Shown in pieces: positions 23,713 through 32,928 of a stretch of 53,393 bases of DNA. The DNA lies in assembly GCA_031551125.1 (NCBI GenBank), contig JAVBOB010000026.1, positions 1 to 53,393 of the forward strand, written 5' to 3'. The stretch comes from JAIRNF01 sp031551125 (GTDB lineage Bacteria > Bacteroidota > Bacteroidia > Bacteroidales > UBA932). Every line of letters begins with the position of its first letter. The first letter of the stretch is position 1. Position numbers and translations under genes: made by a program. The notes beneath the pieces were generated by a model that ran no database searches, was not told the DNA's origin, and saw nothing but the letters and a program-made list of their open reading frames with translations.

Positions 23713-25722
23713 ATGACACGTGACGAATTTCAACAGGCCATACTTAGAGGTATTCCTAACGAACTACCAGCCCCTAAAGTCTATGATACAACAATAAACC
23801 ATGCTCCAAAACGCAAGCCTGTTCTTACAAAAGAGGAAGAAAAATTAGCGCTGAAAAATGCGTTGAGATACTTTCCGGAGAAGCATCACAAGGTATTAGC
23901 TAAAGAGTTTTATGAGGAACTGAATACTTATGGGCGGATTTATATGTACCGTTTTCGCCCCGACTATAAGATAGAAGCCCGTAGCATTAACGACTATCCA
24001 CATTGTTCAAAACAGGCGGCAGCCATTATGCTTATGCTGAGCAATAATTTAGACTATGCTGTTGCTCAACATCCCCATGAGCTGATTACCTATGGTGGAA
24101 ATGGTGCCGTATTTCAAAACTGGGCACAGTACCTGCTTGTCATGCAGTACTTAGCAACCATGACAGATGAGCAAACGCTGGTTATGTATTCAGGTCACCC
24201 AATGGGGCTTTTCCCCTCACATAAAGATGCTCCGCGTGTGGTGGTTACTAACGGTATGGTAATTCCCAACTACTCCTCAAAGGATGATTGGGAACGCTTT
24301 AACGCACTTGGCGTTTCTCAGTATGGGCAAATGACGGCAGGTTCGTTTATGTATATCGGACCTCAAGGTATTGTACATGGTACAACTATTACCGTGCTTA
24401 ATGCTGCACGCAGGGTTACCAAGCAAGGCGAAACATTGGAAGGTAAGCTGTTTGTATCATCGGGATTAGGCGGAATGTCGGGCGCTCAGCCTAAAGCGGC
24501 GGTGGTTGCCGGAATAGTTGGCGTTGTAGCCGAAATCAATCCGAAAGTAGTACAAACGCGCTACTCGCAAGGTTGGGTGAATGAGGTTCATACCAGCCTA
24601 GAAGAGCTAATACCTCGTATTCGCAAAGCAGTTGCCGGTAAAGAGTCTATATCGCTAGCATATCAAGGTAACGTTGTTGACCTTTGGGAACGCTTGGCTA
24701 AAGATGGTGTGAAGGTGGATATGGGTTCAGACCAAACTTCTTTGCACAACCCTTGGGCAGGAGGGTACTATCCTGTGGGTTTAAGCCTTGATGAGGCTAA
24801 CCGCATGATGGCTGAAGAACCGGATAAGTTTAAAGAAAAGGTTCAGGAATCATTACGCCGTCAGGTTACGGCTATTAATGCGCTTGCCAGAAAGGGTATG
24901 TATTTCTTTGATTACGGTAACGCGTTCTTGCTGGAAGCAAGCAGAGCAGGGGCTGATATTGTAAAACCTAACGGTGATTTTATTTATCGTTCATACATTC
25001 AGGATATACTTGGTCCGAACTTTTTCGACTACGGTTTTGGCCCTTACCGTTGGGTATGTACATCAAACAAACCTGAGGATTTGGCGGAAACTGACTGCAT
25101 AGCGCTGGAAGTAATGGAGGATATTCGCAAGCATGCTCCGGCACAAATTCACAGCCAGCTGGATGATAATATTCATTGGATTAGAGAAGCAGGTAAAAAC
25201 AACTTGGTAGTGGGCTCTCAGGCACGCATACTTTATGCCGATAGTGAAGCGCGTATTCGTATTGCTTCCGAGATGAACAAGGCCATTCGAGAAGGGCGGG
25301 TTTCAGCGCCGGTGGTGCTGGGGCGAGATCATCATGATGTATCGGGAACCGATTCACCTTACCGTGAAACATCTAATATATATGATGGCTCTAAGTTTAC
25401 GGCCGATATGGCTGTGCAAAACGTTATCGGCGATTCGTTCCGTGGTGCAACATGGGTATCGCTGCATAACGGCGGTGGAGTTGGCTGGGGTGAGGTAATA
25501 AACGGCGGATTCGGTATGGTGATTGATGGTAGCGATGATGCTGAACGCAGGTTGCGTAGCATGCTGCATTGGGATGTTAACAACGGTATTGCCCGTCGCA
25601 GCTGGGCACGTAATGAGGGGGCGATGTTTGCCATTAAACGCGAAATGGAGCGTACTCCGGCGCTTAAGGTAACACTCCCCAATCTTGCTGATGATGGACT
25701 TGTTGATAGTGTTGTGGGTTAA
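23713..25722 (+). CDS. hutU: Urocanate hydratase
   Basis: A 669-aa NAD-dependent enzyme of histidine degradation (urocanate to imidazolone propionate). Signatures include GGNGAVFQNWAQYL, SGLGGMSGAQPKAAVVAG (nucleotide loop), a Cys in YRWVCTSNKPEDL, and SLHNGGGVGWGEVINGGFGMVIDGS. It is the longer Bacteroidetes/vertebrate-like form; the Pseudomonas type is near 557 aa. No hutH, hutI, hutG or ftcD lies in the window: the flanking genes are unrelated and palindromic elements sit on both sides. Confidence 0.96.
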   Translation: MTRDEFQQAILRGIPNELPAPKVYDTTINHAPKRKPVLTKEEEKLALKNALRYFPEKHHKVLAKEFYEELNTYGRIYMYRFRPDYKIEARSINDYPHCSKQAAAIMLMLSNNLDYAVAQHPHELITYGGNGAVFQNWAQYLLVMQYLATMTDEQTLVMYSGHPMGLFPSHKDAPRVVVTNGMVIPNYSSKDDWERFNALGVSQYGQMTAGSFMYIGPQGIVHGTTITVLNAARRVTKQGETLEGKLFVSSGLGGMSGAQPKAAVVAGIVGVVAEINPKVVQTRYSQGWVNEVHTSLEELIPRIRKAVAGKESISLAYQGNVVDLWERLAKDGVKVDMGSDQTSLHNPWAGGYYPVGLSLDEANRMMAEEPDKFKEKVQESLRRQVTAINALARKGMYFFDYGNAFLLEASRAGADIVKPNGDFIYRSYIQDILGPNFFDYGFGPYRWVCTSNKPEDLAETDCIALEVMEDIRKHAPAQIHSQLDDNIHWIREAGKNNLVVGSQARILYADSEARIRIASEMNKAIREGRVSAPVVLGRDHHDVSGTDSPYRETSNIYDGSKFTADMAVQNVIGDSFRGATWVSLHNGGGVGWGEVINGGFGMVIDGSDDAERRLRSMLHWDVNNGIARRSWARNEGAMFAIKREMERTPALKVTLPNLADDGLVDSVVG

Positions 25723-25751
25723 ATAGTTTAAGTTGCCAATGTAATTAAAGA

Positions 25752-25851
25752 CGTCATTGCGAGGCGCTTTTTGCCGAAGCAATCTCTCAAATAGAACAGA
25801 TTGGTTGGCTTCGCCTCCCTTCGGGTCGGCAAAAAGCGCCTCGCAATGACG
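25752..25851. repeat. Palindromic repeat of the CGTCATTGCGAG family, copy 5 (best-formed)
   Basis: Outer arms CGTCATTGCGAGGCGCTTTT and AAAAGCGCCTCGCAATGACG are exact inverted repeats of 20 bp. Inside are GCCGAAGCAATCTC and the CCCTTCGGG turn. It is the clearest copy for defining ends. Located 29 bp after hutU. Confidence 0.9.
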
Positions 25852-25898
25852 ACCTGATTCAACAATAGCATCTGTAGTTAGCAGTTTAAGTTTATATT

Positions 25899-25955
25899 GC
25901 CATTGACTAAAGTCAACGGAGTTAAAACAGTAATACAAAAGGGGCTTTAGCCCAA
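25899..25955. repeat. Partial copy of the TTGACTTTAGTCAA / GGGCTTTAGCCC element
   Basis: CCATTGACTAAAGTCAACGG (25900-25919) and GGGGCTTTAGCCCA (25941-25954) match the two inner palindromic modules of the element at 34.7 kb. The outer arms present there are missing. Confidence 0.7.
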
Positions 25956-26004
25956 AATTAGTAGCTTAGATAAATTCTTGTTTAGTGCTTAATATTTTAA
26001 TGAT

Positions 26005-26988
26005 ATGAAAATACTATCTCTTATCGTTGGCCTTAGCCTGTTGATTTCATCTCAGGCTATTTCACAGATTAATGTTACATCTAACTATACAGAGCGTGAG
26101 GTAACACTAAAAACGCCAACAGGTGACTTATACGGAAGCCTAGTAATACCCATGGAAAATAGGTTAGGTGTTGTTGCCCTTATTATCCCCGGTTCGGGGC
26201 CAACCGATAGAGATGGTAACAGCATACTAATAAAAGGAGCGAATAACTCTCTTAAAATGTTGGCCGACAGCTTAGCAATAGAAGGTATTTCGACACTTCG
26301 AATTGATAAGCGGGGAATTGCAAAAAGCAGAGCAGCACTGACATCCGAAGAGAATTTACGTTTTGAAGATATGGTAGAGGATGCTGTTAGCTGGCTTCGC
26401 TTTCTTAAAGCAGATAAGCGTTTTGGAAAAATAGCGGTTATAGGGCACAGTGAAGGCTCACTGGTAGGTATGCTGGCTGCAGAAATATCTGATGCCGACG
26501 CATTCGTATCAATAGCAGGAGCAGGGCATTCAATCGATGGAATATTGGTACAGCAGCTATCAAAACAGCTAACCCCCGAACTTATGGATACCGTTAAACA
26601 ATATCTTGCAACGTTAAAAAAAGAAGAGCGAATAGCCAACCCCAACAAGCTGTTTATGGCTCTTTTTCGTCCAAGCGTTCAACCGTATATGATTTCTTTT
26701 CTTAAGTATAATCCGGCAAACGAGATAAAAAATGTAAAAGGAAAAGTAATGTTGGTGCAAGGTACAGCCGATTTACAGGTGGGGATGGATGAGTTTGAAC
26801 TACTGAAGACAAGTCGCCCAACTGCTCAAACCCTGGTGATAGAAGGAATGAACCATGTGTTGAAGCAGGTGGGAACAAGCGCTACGGAAAACATGAAATC
26901 GTACAGTGATCCCAACTTCTCTTTGGCTAAGGGGCTTGTTGAAGGTATAGCTCAATTCCTCACTACTCTCGAAAAATCTCGTAAGTAG
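26005..26988 (+). CDS. Secreted alpha/beta hydrolase
   Basis: A 327-aa protein with a signal peptide (MKILSLIVGLSLLISSQAIS). The hydrolase core has IIPGSGPTDRDGN (oxyanion loop, about residue 60), nucleophile elbow GHSEGSLVG (Ser about 149), acid candidate in VQGTADLQVGMDEF and His in EGMNHVLKQ. This layout matches a family of periplasmic esterases or acyl hydrolases common in Bacteroidota. It is preceded by palindromic elements and followed by a MITE-like element, so it is probably a single-gene unit. Substrate unknown. Confidence 0.85.
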   Translation: MKILSLIVGLSLLISSQAISQINVTSNYTEREVTLKTPTGDLYGSLVIPMENRLGVVALIIPGSGPTDRDGNSILIKGANNSLKMLADSLAIEGISTLRIDKRGIAKSRAALTSEENLRFEDMVEDAVSWLRFLKADKRFGKIAVIGHSEGSLVGMLAAEISDADAFVSIAGAGHSIDGILVQQLSKQLTPELMDTVKQYLATLKKEERIANPNKLFMALFRPSVQPYMISFLKYNPANEIKNVKGKVMLVQGTADLQVGMDEFELLKTSRPTAQTLVIEGMNHVLKQVGTSATENMKSYSDPNFSLAKGLVEGIAQFLTTLEKSRK

Positions 26989-26993
26989 TAATT

Positions 26994-27313
26994 AACTCAA
27001 GTTGCTAGCTATTGCGGGCTGGAAACCCAACTTACTTTAGACCAATGCAACACGTTGGGTTTGTGGGCATTTGCTGATCGTTGCGTTGCGCGCGAGAATG
27101 GTTGTTGCCCCGATGAGAGTAGGGTGCTTCGCACGCTATGCTGCTGTTGCCGGTATGCTCACCCAAGGCGTTGCTACGCTTTTCCATTGGGCTGAACCGA
27201 GTTTACGAGCTCACCGAAGGTAAGTAAGCTGCCACGTTGTGGCGTTTTTGCTTTCAGAGCGGCTTGAAGTGAAATAGGAGACAGTAAATAGGGTATAGCT
27301 GGCAACTTGGGTT
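26994..27313. mobile_element. MITE-like element, long form with 203-bp insert
   Basis: Ends AACTCAAGTTGCTAGCTAT and, inverted, ATAGCTGGCAACTTGGGTT are terminal inverted repeats. Bases 26994-27024 plus 27228-27313 match, in reverse complement, the whole 118-bp element at 53236-53353. Bases 27025-27227 are extra: they are richer in G+C than the surroundings, start ACCCAACTT, and have no long open frame. The rest of the 495-bp gap before pepP holds only the promoter at 27439. Confidence 0.85.
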
Positions 27314-27438
27314 ATTTTAATCACAATATTCTCCTGCCTTAAAACAATTCAAAGCCTATCCAAGCCATCAATACTTAACCTGCACAAGCTTTTCACTACC
27401 CCAAGTTTTCTTTCACCACATATAAGCACATAATTTCG

Positions 27439-27446
27439 TATCTTTG
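27439..27446 (+). promoter_or_regulatory. -7 box (TATCTTTG) for the aminopeptidase P gene
   Basis: Perfect -7 box, 38 bp before the ATG at 27484; predicted start near 27453. Confidence 0.6.
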
Positions 27447-27483
27447 GTTATTGATTTTATAAACCTCCATAAACTACATAGCC

Positions 27484-29259
27484 ATGAGTACAATTTCGGA
27501 ACGCTTAAGTATGCTACGCAAGCAAATGTCAAATGAAGGTTTAGCTGCTGTCATTGTCCCATCGAATGACCCTCACTTTAGCGAATACGTTGCCGACAGA
27601 TGGAAATGTCGTGAATGGATAAGCGGGTTTACGGGATCGGCCGGAACCGTCGTCATTACAATGACAAACGCTGCTTTATGGACAGACTCCCGTTACTTTA
27701 TTCAAGCAGAAGAGCAACTAAAAGACAGCGGGATTTTACTTAAAAAGTTGAAGATTCCCGGAACTGAAACTATCGAAGAGTGGCTCAATAGCGAGCTGCG
27801 TCCCAAATCAAAAGTTGGTATTGATAAAAACCTATTTTCCTACGCCGAGTTTCGTAGGCTGGAGCAAAGCCTATCTCCGCTTACTATTGTTCCTACCGTT
27901 GATTTATTTGATACAATCTGGACTGACAGACCCGCCATCCCATCCACCCCTGCATTTATTCTTGATGATAGCATAACAGGCGAAAAAATATCATCGAAGC
28001 TAAACCGATTAAGAGAAGTGCTTAACAGCAATAAATGCTACATATACCCCATAAGTATGCTCGATGAAACAGCATGGCTGTACAATCTGAGAGGGAGTGA
28101 TATTGATTATAACCCGTTGGCCATAGCCTACTCTTTGGTTACTTGTGATAAAGCATTTCTATTTATCAATCCCGCAAAGCTATCGCCAAGTGACAAAGAC
28201 CTTCTAGCCCAAGAGGGGGTTAGCGTGCAAAGCTACGAGTCTATAGGAGAAGTTATACAATCATTAGACAAAGAGAAGCAGTGCATTTTTAATCCGCGAA
28301 AAATTGCTGTCGGGTTGTATGAGGTTCTTGAAAAAGTAGGCTTTGACCTAATCGAAGAAAAAGATAGCAACGGAACAATATGTTCTTTTAAATGCGTAAA
28401 AAACGATGTTGAGCAAGATGGATTTCGTAAAGCAATGGTTGATGACGGGCTTGCTCTGGTAAAGTTTCAACGCTGGTTGGAAGAAAATATATCAAATACG
28501 GTAATAACCGAACTTTCAGCGGCTCAAAAGCTGCATGAACTTCGTAGCCAAAGTAAAGGCTTTGTAGGCGAAAGCTTTGGTAGCATTATGGGGTACCGTG
28601 AACATGGCGCTATTATTCACTACTCTGCTACACCGGAAACCGATGCTCGTATTCAACCCGAAGGTTTTCTGCTCTTTGATACAGGTGGGCAGTATCGCTA
28701 CGGTACAACCGATGTAACACGTACCGTCCATTTGGGCACACCAAACCATGAGGAAAAAGACCACTACACACGCGTACTAAAAGGAATGATTGTGCTGAGT
28801 ATGGCAAAATTTCCCAATGCTACAAGAGGTTGTCAGCTCGATGTACTAGCCCGTCAAGCATTATGGGCTAAGGGGTTAAACTACCTACATGGTACCGGAC
28901 ACGGCATAGGTCATTTTCTTAACGTACATGAGGGGCCTCAAAGCATACGCATGGAAGAAAATCCGGTTACGCTAAAGGCCGGAATGGTTACCTCCAACGA
29001 ACCCGGAGTTTACCTTGAAGGCAAGTACGGCATTCGAACAGAAAATGTTATTCTATGCAAGCAAACCGATAACGGTTTCATGGAGTTTGAAACGCTTACG
29101 CTAGCCCCTATTGATACCAAGCCCATTGATAAGTCGTTGCTGGCACCTGACGAAATTCGTTGGCTAAACAGCTACCATCAAATGGTATTCAGCCGTCTAT
29201 CGCCAATGCTTAATGCAGATGAAGTACAATGGCTTAAAAAGAAAACGCAGGCAATATAG
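27484..29259 (+). CDS. Xaa-Pro aminopeptidase (M24B)
   Basis: A 591-aa cytoplasmic metallopeptidase of the three-domain aminopeptidase P type, removing N-terminal residues before proline. Two creatinase-like N-terminal domains cover about 1-305; the M24 domain follows. Metal ligands are visible as the Asp pair in LLFDTGGQYRYGTTDVTRTVH, His in GTGHGIGHFLNVHEGP, and Glu in SNEPGVYLEGKYGIRTEN. A C-terminal M24_C extension is present. No signal peptide. It is followed 81 bp on by the flavoprotein gene, which has its own promoter. Confidence 0.95.
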   Translation: MSTISERLSMLRKQMSNEGLAAVIVPSNDPHFSEYVADRWKCREWISGFTGSAGTVVITMTNAALWTDSRYFIQAEEQLKDSGILLKKLKIPGTETIEEWLNSELRPKSKVGIDKNLFSYAEFRRLEQSLSPLTIVPTVDLFDTIWTDRPAIPSTPAFILDDSITGEKISSKLNRLREVLNSNKCYIYPISMLDETAWLYNLRGSDIDYNPLAIAYSLVTCDKAFLFINPAKLSPSDKDLLAQEGVSVQSYESIGEVIQSLDKEKQCIFNPRKIAVGLYEVLEKVGFDLIEEKDSNGTICSFKCVKNDVEQDGFRKAMVDDGLALVKFQRWLEENISNTVITELSAAQKLHELRSQSKGFVGESFGSIMGYREHGAIIHYSATPETDARIQPEGFLLFDTGGQYRYGTTDVTRTVHLGTPNHEEKDHYTRVLKGMIVLSMAKFPNATRGCQLDVLARQALWAKGLNYLHGTGHGIGHFLNVHEGPQSIRMEENPVTLKAGMVTSNEPGVYLEGKYGIRTENVILCKQTDNGFMEFETLTLAPIDTKPIDKSLLAPDEIRWLNSYHQMVFSRLSPMLNADEVQWLKKKTQAI

Positions 29260-29306
29260 GATATATTGGAAAGCAAAGATGTTCACTATGTGCTAAAACA
29301 TTTTAG

Positions 29307-29314
29307 TAACTTTG
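29307..29314 (+). promoter_or_regulatory. -7 box (TAACTTTG) fixing the start of the flavoprotein gene
   Basis: TAACTTTG fits TAnnTTTG and predicts transcription from near 29321. That excludes the TTG start at 29266 and supports ATG 29341. Confidence 0.55.
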
Positions 29315-29340
29315 TCGCCTATTATTTAAACAAAAGCTGC

Positions 29341-30330
29341 ATGACGAACAGAATATGCTCTTTACTTAACATAAAATACCCTATCGTTCAAGGTGGTATG
29401 GTATGGTGTAGCGGCTGGCGCTTAGCAACGGCTGTAAGCAACGCCGGAGGCTTGGGATTAATTGGCGCAGGCTCCATGCACCCGGAAGTACTGCTTGATC
29501 ATATCCGTAAAGCTAAGCAAGCAACCGACAAACCCTTTGGCGTAAACATTCCCCTAATGTACCCCGAAATTGATGCCATTATGAAAATTGTGATGGATGA
29601 GGGAGTTAAAGTTGTTTTCACCTCCGCCGGAAACCCTAAAACATGGACAAAAACCCTCAAAAACGAAGGTATAACGGTAGTTCACGTAGTATCCAGCTCC
29701 AAGTTTGCGCAAAAATGTGAAGAGGCTGGTGTTAATGCCGTTGTAGCAGAAGGGTTCGAGGCTGGTGGGCACAATGGACGCGAAGAAACTACCACCATGA
29801 CGCTAATACCCCAAGTACGTAAAGCTACTTCGCTGCCATTGTTAGCCGCAGGAGGAATTGGTTGCGGAAGAAGCATGTTAGCAGCAACAGCGTTAGGAGC
29901 CGAAGGTGTTCAAATAGGAACCCGATTTGCGCTATCACTTGAAAGTTCGGCAAGCCAAGAGTTCAAGCAACGGTGCGTTGAGCTGAACGAGGGCGACACC
30001 ATGCTTTGTCTAAAGAAGCTATCGCCAACCCGCATGATAAAAAACGAATTCTACCAACAGGTAGAAGAGGCAGAAAATCGTGGTGCAAGCGCAGAAGAGC
30101 TGAAAACACTACTAGGCAGAGGCCGCTCTAAAAAAGGAATATTTGAAGGAAATTTGGTTGAAGGAGAGCTTGAAATAGGCCAAGTAGCGTCAATGGTAAA
30201 CCAACTTAACTCTGCAAAAGAAATTATTGATAGTATAGTGAAGGAGTATAACGAAGCTGCCATTGGACTAAGCAACACAATGCTGAACGAATGTAGCTCT
30301 CAACCCGAAGCTGTGCAATACCGGCGATAA
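29341..30330 (+). CDS. Nitronate monooxygenase / FabK-like FMN oxidoreductase
   Basis: A 329-aa TIM-barrel flavoprotein. Start 29341 gives MTNRICSLLNIKYPIVQGGM, the standard family N-terminus. FMN-binding marks are VQGGMVWCSGWRLATAVSNAGGLGLIG, EGFEAGGHNGREE (the GGHxG shared by nitronate monooxygenases and FabK) and AAGGIGCGRSMLAATALGAEGVQIGTRF. Sequence alone does not separate nitronate oxidation from enoyl-ACP reduction; a FabI gene is present at 21.5 kb, so a FabK role is not needed. It leads into the M16 peptidase genes (36 bp gap). Confidence 0.85.
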   Translation: MTNRICSLLNIKYPIVQGGMVWCSGWRLATAVSNAGGLGLIGAGSMHPEVLLDHIRKAKQATDKPFGVNIPLMYPEIDAIMKIVMDEGVKVVFTSAGNPKTWTKTLKNEGITVVHVVSSSKFAQKCEEAGVNAVVAEGFEAGGHNGREETTTMTLIPQVRKATSLPLLAAGGIGCGRSMLAATALGAEGVQIGTRFALSLESSASQEFKQRCVELNEGDTMLCLKKLSPTRMIKNEFYQQVEEAENRGASAEELKTLLGRGRSKKGIFEGNLVEGELEIGQVASMVNQLNSAKEIIDSIVKEYNEAAIGLSNTMLNECSSQPEAVQYRR

Positions 30331-30366
30331 ACAATAATACATCCGCCATCGACAGAAATTCACTAC

Positions 30367-31608
30367 ATGATAAGCTACAAACGATACGTACTAAATAACG
30401 GCCTTACGCTAATTGTTCACCGCGACACGACAAGTCCTATTGCTGCGGTAAACATACTGTATAAGGTAGGCTCTCGCAACGAATCACCTGATAAAACAGG
30501 GTTTGCCCACCTCTTTGAACATCTTATGTTCAGCGGTTCTGCAAACATTCCCGAATATGACGAAGTTGTACAAATGGCCTCCGGAGAAAACAACGCGTTT
30601 ACCGGAAGCGATTACACCAACTACTACATCACGCTACCAAAAGAGAACATTGAAACGGCTCTGTGGCTGGAGTCTGACCGAATGCTGGCACCGGATATTA
30701 CCGAGCAAAATGTAGAAGTACAAAAAAGCGTGGTGGTTGAAGAGTTCAACCAACGCTATCTTAACCAACCGTACGGCGATGTATGGCTGTTACTACGTCC
30801 GCTGGCTTATAACGTGCACCCGTACCAATGGCCAACTATTGGCAAGCACGTTGACCATATAAAAAACGCAACAGTAGCTGATGTAAAAAACTTCTTTGCC
30901 AAACATTATACTCCCGACAATGCTATTGTTAGTATCGTTGCAGATATGGATGAAGATGAAGTTTACAGGCTGGTAGAAAAATGGTTTTCTGATATTCCCG
31001 CGCCAGCCCTTACACAAGAAATCATATCAGCAGAACCGGAACAGCAAGAAAAGCGCGAACAAACGGTAAAACGTAATGTGCCATCCAACGCTATTTATAA
31101 AGCGTTTAAAATGTGTTGCAGGCTTGATGCAGATTACTACGCGCATGATTTGATTTCAGACATTCTATCAAACGGAAAATCTGCTAGATTATACCGGAGG
31201 CTGGTACAAGAAAAGCCTCTCTTCTCAAGCCTTAACGCATATCTTAGCGGAGATTTAGATGAAGGGTTATTTGTTATTACCGGTAGGTTATTACCCGATA
31301 CTTCAATGGAAGCTGCAGAGCAAGCCATTGACGAAGAGCTTGGAAAAATGACTACCGAACTTGTTTCGGAGTACGAGCTGGAAAAGGTAAAAAACAAGGT
31401 GGAATCATCGCAAATATTTGCTGATACCGGATTACTGAATAAAGCCATGTCATTAGGTTACTACGAAATGCTGGGCGACTGTTCTCTTATGAATAAAGAG
31501 TTGGATTTATATCGCAATGTAAGCAGAGAGGATATCAAACGAGTATCTCAAGCGTTGTTTAACCCGCTACGCTGTTCTACGCTTTACTACCTGAAAAATG
31601 CAGACTAA
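30367..31608 (+). CDS. M16 family zinc peptidase, catalytic subunit
   Basis: A 413-aa pitrilysin-family peptidase, the length of one half-clamshell. The inverted zinc motif HLFEH is at residues 48-52 and the downstream Glu ligand is in the stretch VVVEEFNQRY about 75 residues later. No signal peptide. Its last 11 bases overlap the start of the next gene, which encodes the non-catalytic partner, so the two are translationally coupled and likely form a heterodimer. It lacks the C-terminal RxxxxxxGxxY substrate motif that the partner has. Confidence 0.93.
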   Translation: MISYKRYVLNNGLTLIVHRDTTSPIAAVNILYKVGSRNESPDKTGFAHLFEHLMFSGSANIPEYDEVVQMASGENNAFTGSDYTNYYITLPKENIETALWLESDRMLAPDITEQNVEVQKSVVVEEFNQRYLNQPYGDVWLLLRPLAYNVHPYQWPTIGKHVDHIKNATVADVKNFFAKHYTPDNAIVSIVADMDEDEVYRLVEKWFSDIPAPALTQEIISAEPEQQEKREQTVKRNVPSNAIYKAFKMCCRLDADYYAHDLISDILSNGKSARLYRRLVQEKPLFSSLNAYLSGDLDEGLFVITGRLLPDTSMEAAEQAIDEELGKMTTELVSEYELEKVKNKVESSQIFADTGLLNKAMSLGYYEMLGDCSLMNKELDLYRNVSREDIKRVSQALFNPLRCSTLYYLKNAD

Positions 31609-32908
31609 CCCGCAAAACAACAGTATGCTTAACCGAAGTACGGCTCCAAGCCTTAAAATACCAAGCCGGCTGGCATTTCCCAAGCCGGAAGAAGTTACGT
31701 TTGCTAACGGCATTAACCTCTCAGCAATTAACAGCGGAATGGCTGACGTTATAAGGCTATCGCTGGTTTTTAATGCCGGAACGCGATACCAAACACAATC
31801 GTTTGTGGCATCAAGCACTATAAATATGCTTTGCGAGGGAACAAAAGCGTATAGTGCAGCAAAGCTGGCGGAGCAGCTGGATTTCTATGGCTCGTCATTG
31901 GAGGTAAGCATAGACCGTGATTTTTCGACTGTTACCATTTACTCTCTCGGTAAATATTTTGAAGAGACATTAGGAGTACTCGAGCAGCTGGTTAAGTATC
32001 CCGCCTTCCCTGAAAAAGAGTTGAGCGTTTACGCTCAAAAAAATAAGGAACGGCTTATCTTTGAGCGTCAACGGGTGGATAAGCAGGCGGGTGAACTGTT
32101 GGCATCATCACTTTACGGAGAAAGTCATCCTTACGGTAGCTTCGGCCAACCGAATGATTACGATGCGCTAACCACAAAAATGCTAGCTGATTATCATTAT
32201 AACTTCTATACATCCAAAAACACTTTTGCCGTAGTATCAGGCAACATATCGGATGATAAGCTGAAATGTATTGAACGCTTCATAGGGATGGACAGCTGGG
32301 GAAATCTGTCCGTTACCCCCGTTTCAACCGATTTTAGCCTTCACCCATCGGCAAGTAAGCACATTGTAAAAGAAAAAGACGATGCCGTACAATCGTCTAT
32401 CCGCATGGGCAAGGTGCTGTTTAACCGCAACCATCCTGACTATAACGGGTTGGTAATTCTAAATACCATTCTAGGCGGTTACTTCGGTTCACGATTGATG
32501 AAAAATATTCGTGAAGATAAAGGGTACACCTACGGCATATACTCCGCAATAGTTGGCCTTAAGGAATCAGGCTACCTCACTATTGCAACAGATACAGGCT
32601 GTGAATATACTCAGGCCTGCATTGATGAAATAAAAAAAGAAGTAACATTACTTCAATCGGAGCTTATTTCTAACGAAGAGCTGGAGCTGGTAAAGAACTA
32701 TACAATCGGTGATATGCTACGCTCCCTTGACGGACCGTGGGCTTTAGCCGATGTACTTATTGATCTCAAGCAATCAAATCTGGACTTCACACAGGTAGGC
32801 GAGTTCTACAACGAGCTGAAAAATATTACTCCTCAGCAATTACAAAAACTTGCACAAACATATTTCAACTTAAATGAGCTTACCGAAGTTATTGTTGGTA
32901 GGCTATAA
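31598..32908 (+). CDS. M16 family peptidase, non-catalytic partner
   Basis: A 436-aa M16 homologue with no HxxEH motif in its N-terminal half, but with the substrate-binding pair in SRLMKNIREDKGYTYGIYS (R and Y, about residue 300). This is the known division of labour in heterodimeric M16 enzymes such as Sphingomonas SPH2681/2682 and mitochondrial processing peptidase. The start ATG 31598 overlaps the catalytic-subunit gene; an internal alternative is ATG 31625. It is followed 20 bp on by a secreted protein gene on the same strand. Confidence 0.9.
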   Translation: MQTNPQNNSMLNRSTAPSLKIPSRLAFPKPEEVTFANGINLSAINSGMADVIRLSLVFNAGTRYQTQSFVASSTINMLCEGTKAYSAAKLAEQLDFYGSSLEVSIDRDFSTVTIYSLGKYFEETLGVLEQLVKYPAFPEKELSVYAQKNKERLIFERQRVDKQAGELLASSLYGESHPYGSFGQPNDYDALTTKMLADYHYNFYTSKNTFAVVSGNISDDKLKCIERFIGMDSWGNLSVTPVSTDFSLHPSASKHIVKEKDDAVQSSIRMGKVLFNRNHPDYNGLVILNTILGGYFGSRLMKNIREDKGYTYGIYSAIVGLKESGYLTIATDTGCEYTQACIDEIKKEVTLLQSELISNEELELVKNYTIGDMLRSLDGPWALADVLIDLKQSNLDFTQVGEFYNELKNITPQQLQKLAQTYFNLNELTEVIVGRL

Positions 32909-32928
32909 GCTAACTAAACTTTTTGTTT

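Noticed and set aside
27025..27227. Cys-rich open frame of about 50 codons in the MITE insert
   Set aside because: No start with initiation signal, inside a non-coding repeat; the Cys bias follows from GC-rich TGC/TGT repeats.
29341..30330. FabK enoyl-ACP reductase
   Set aside because: GGHNG is shared with nitronate monooxygenases, and a complete FabI is present at 21.5-22.4 kb.
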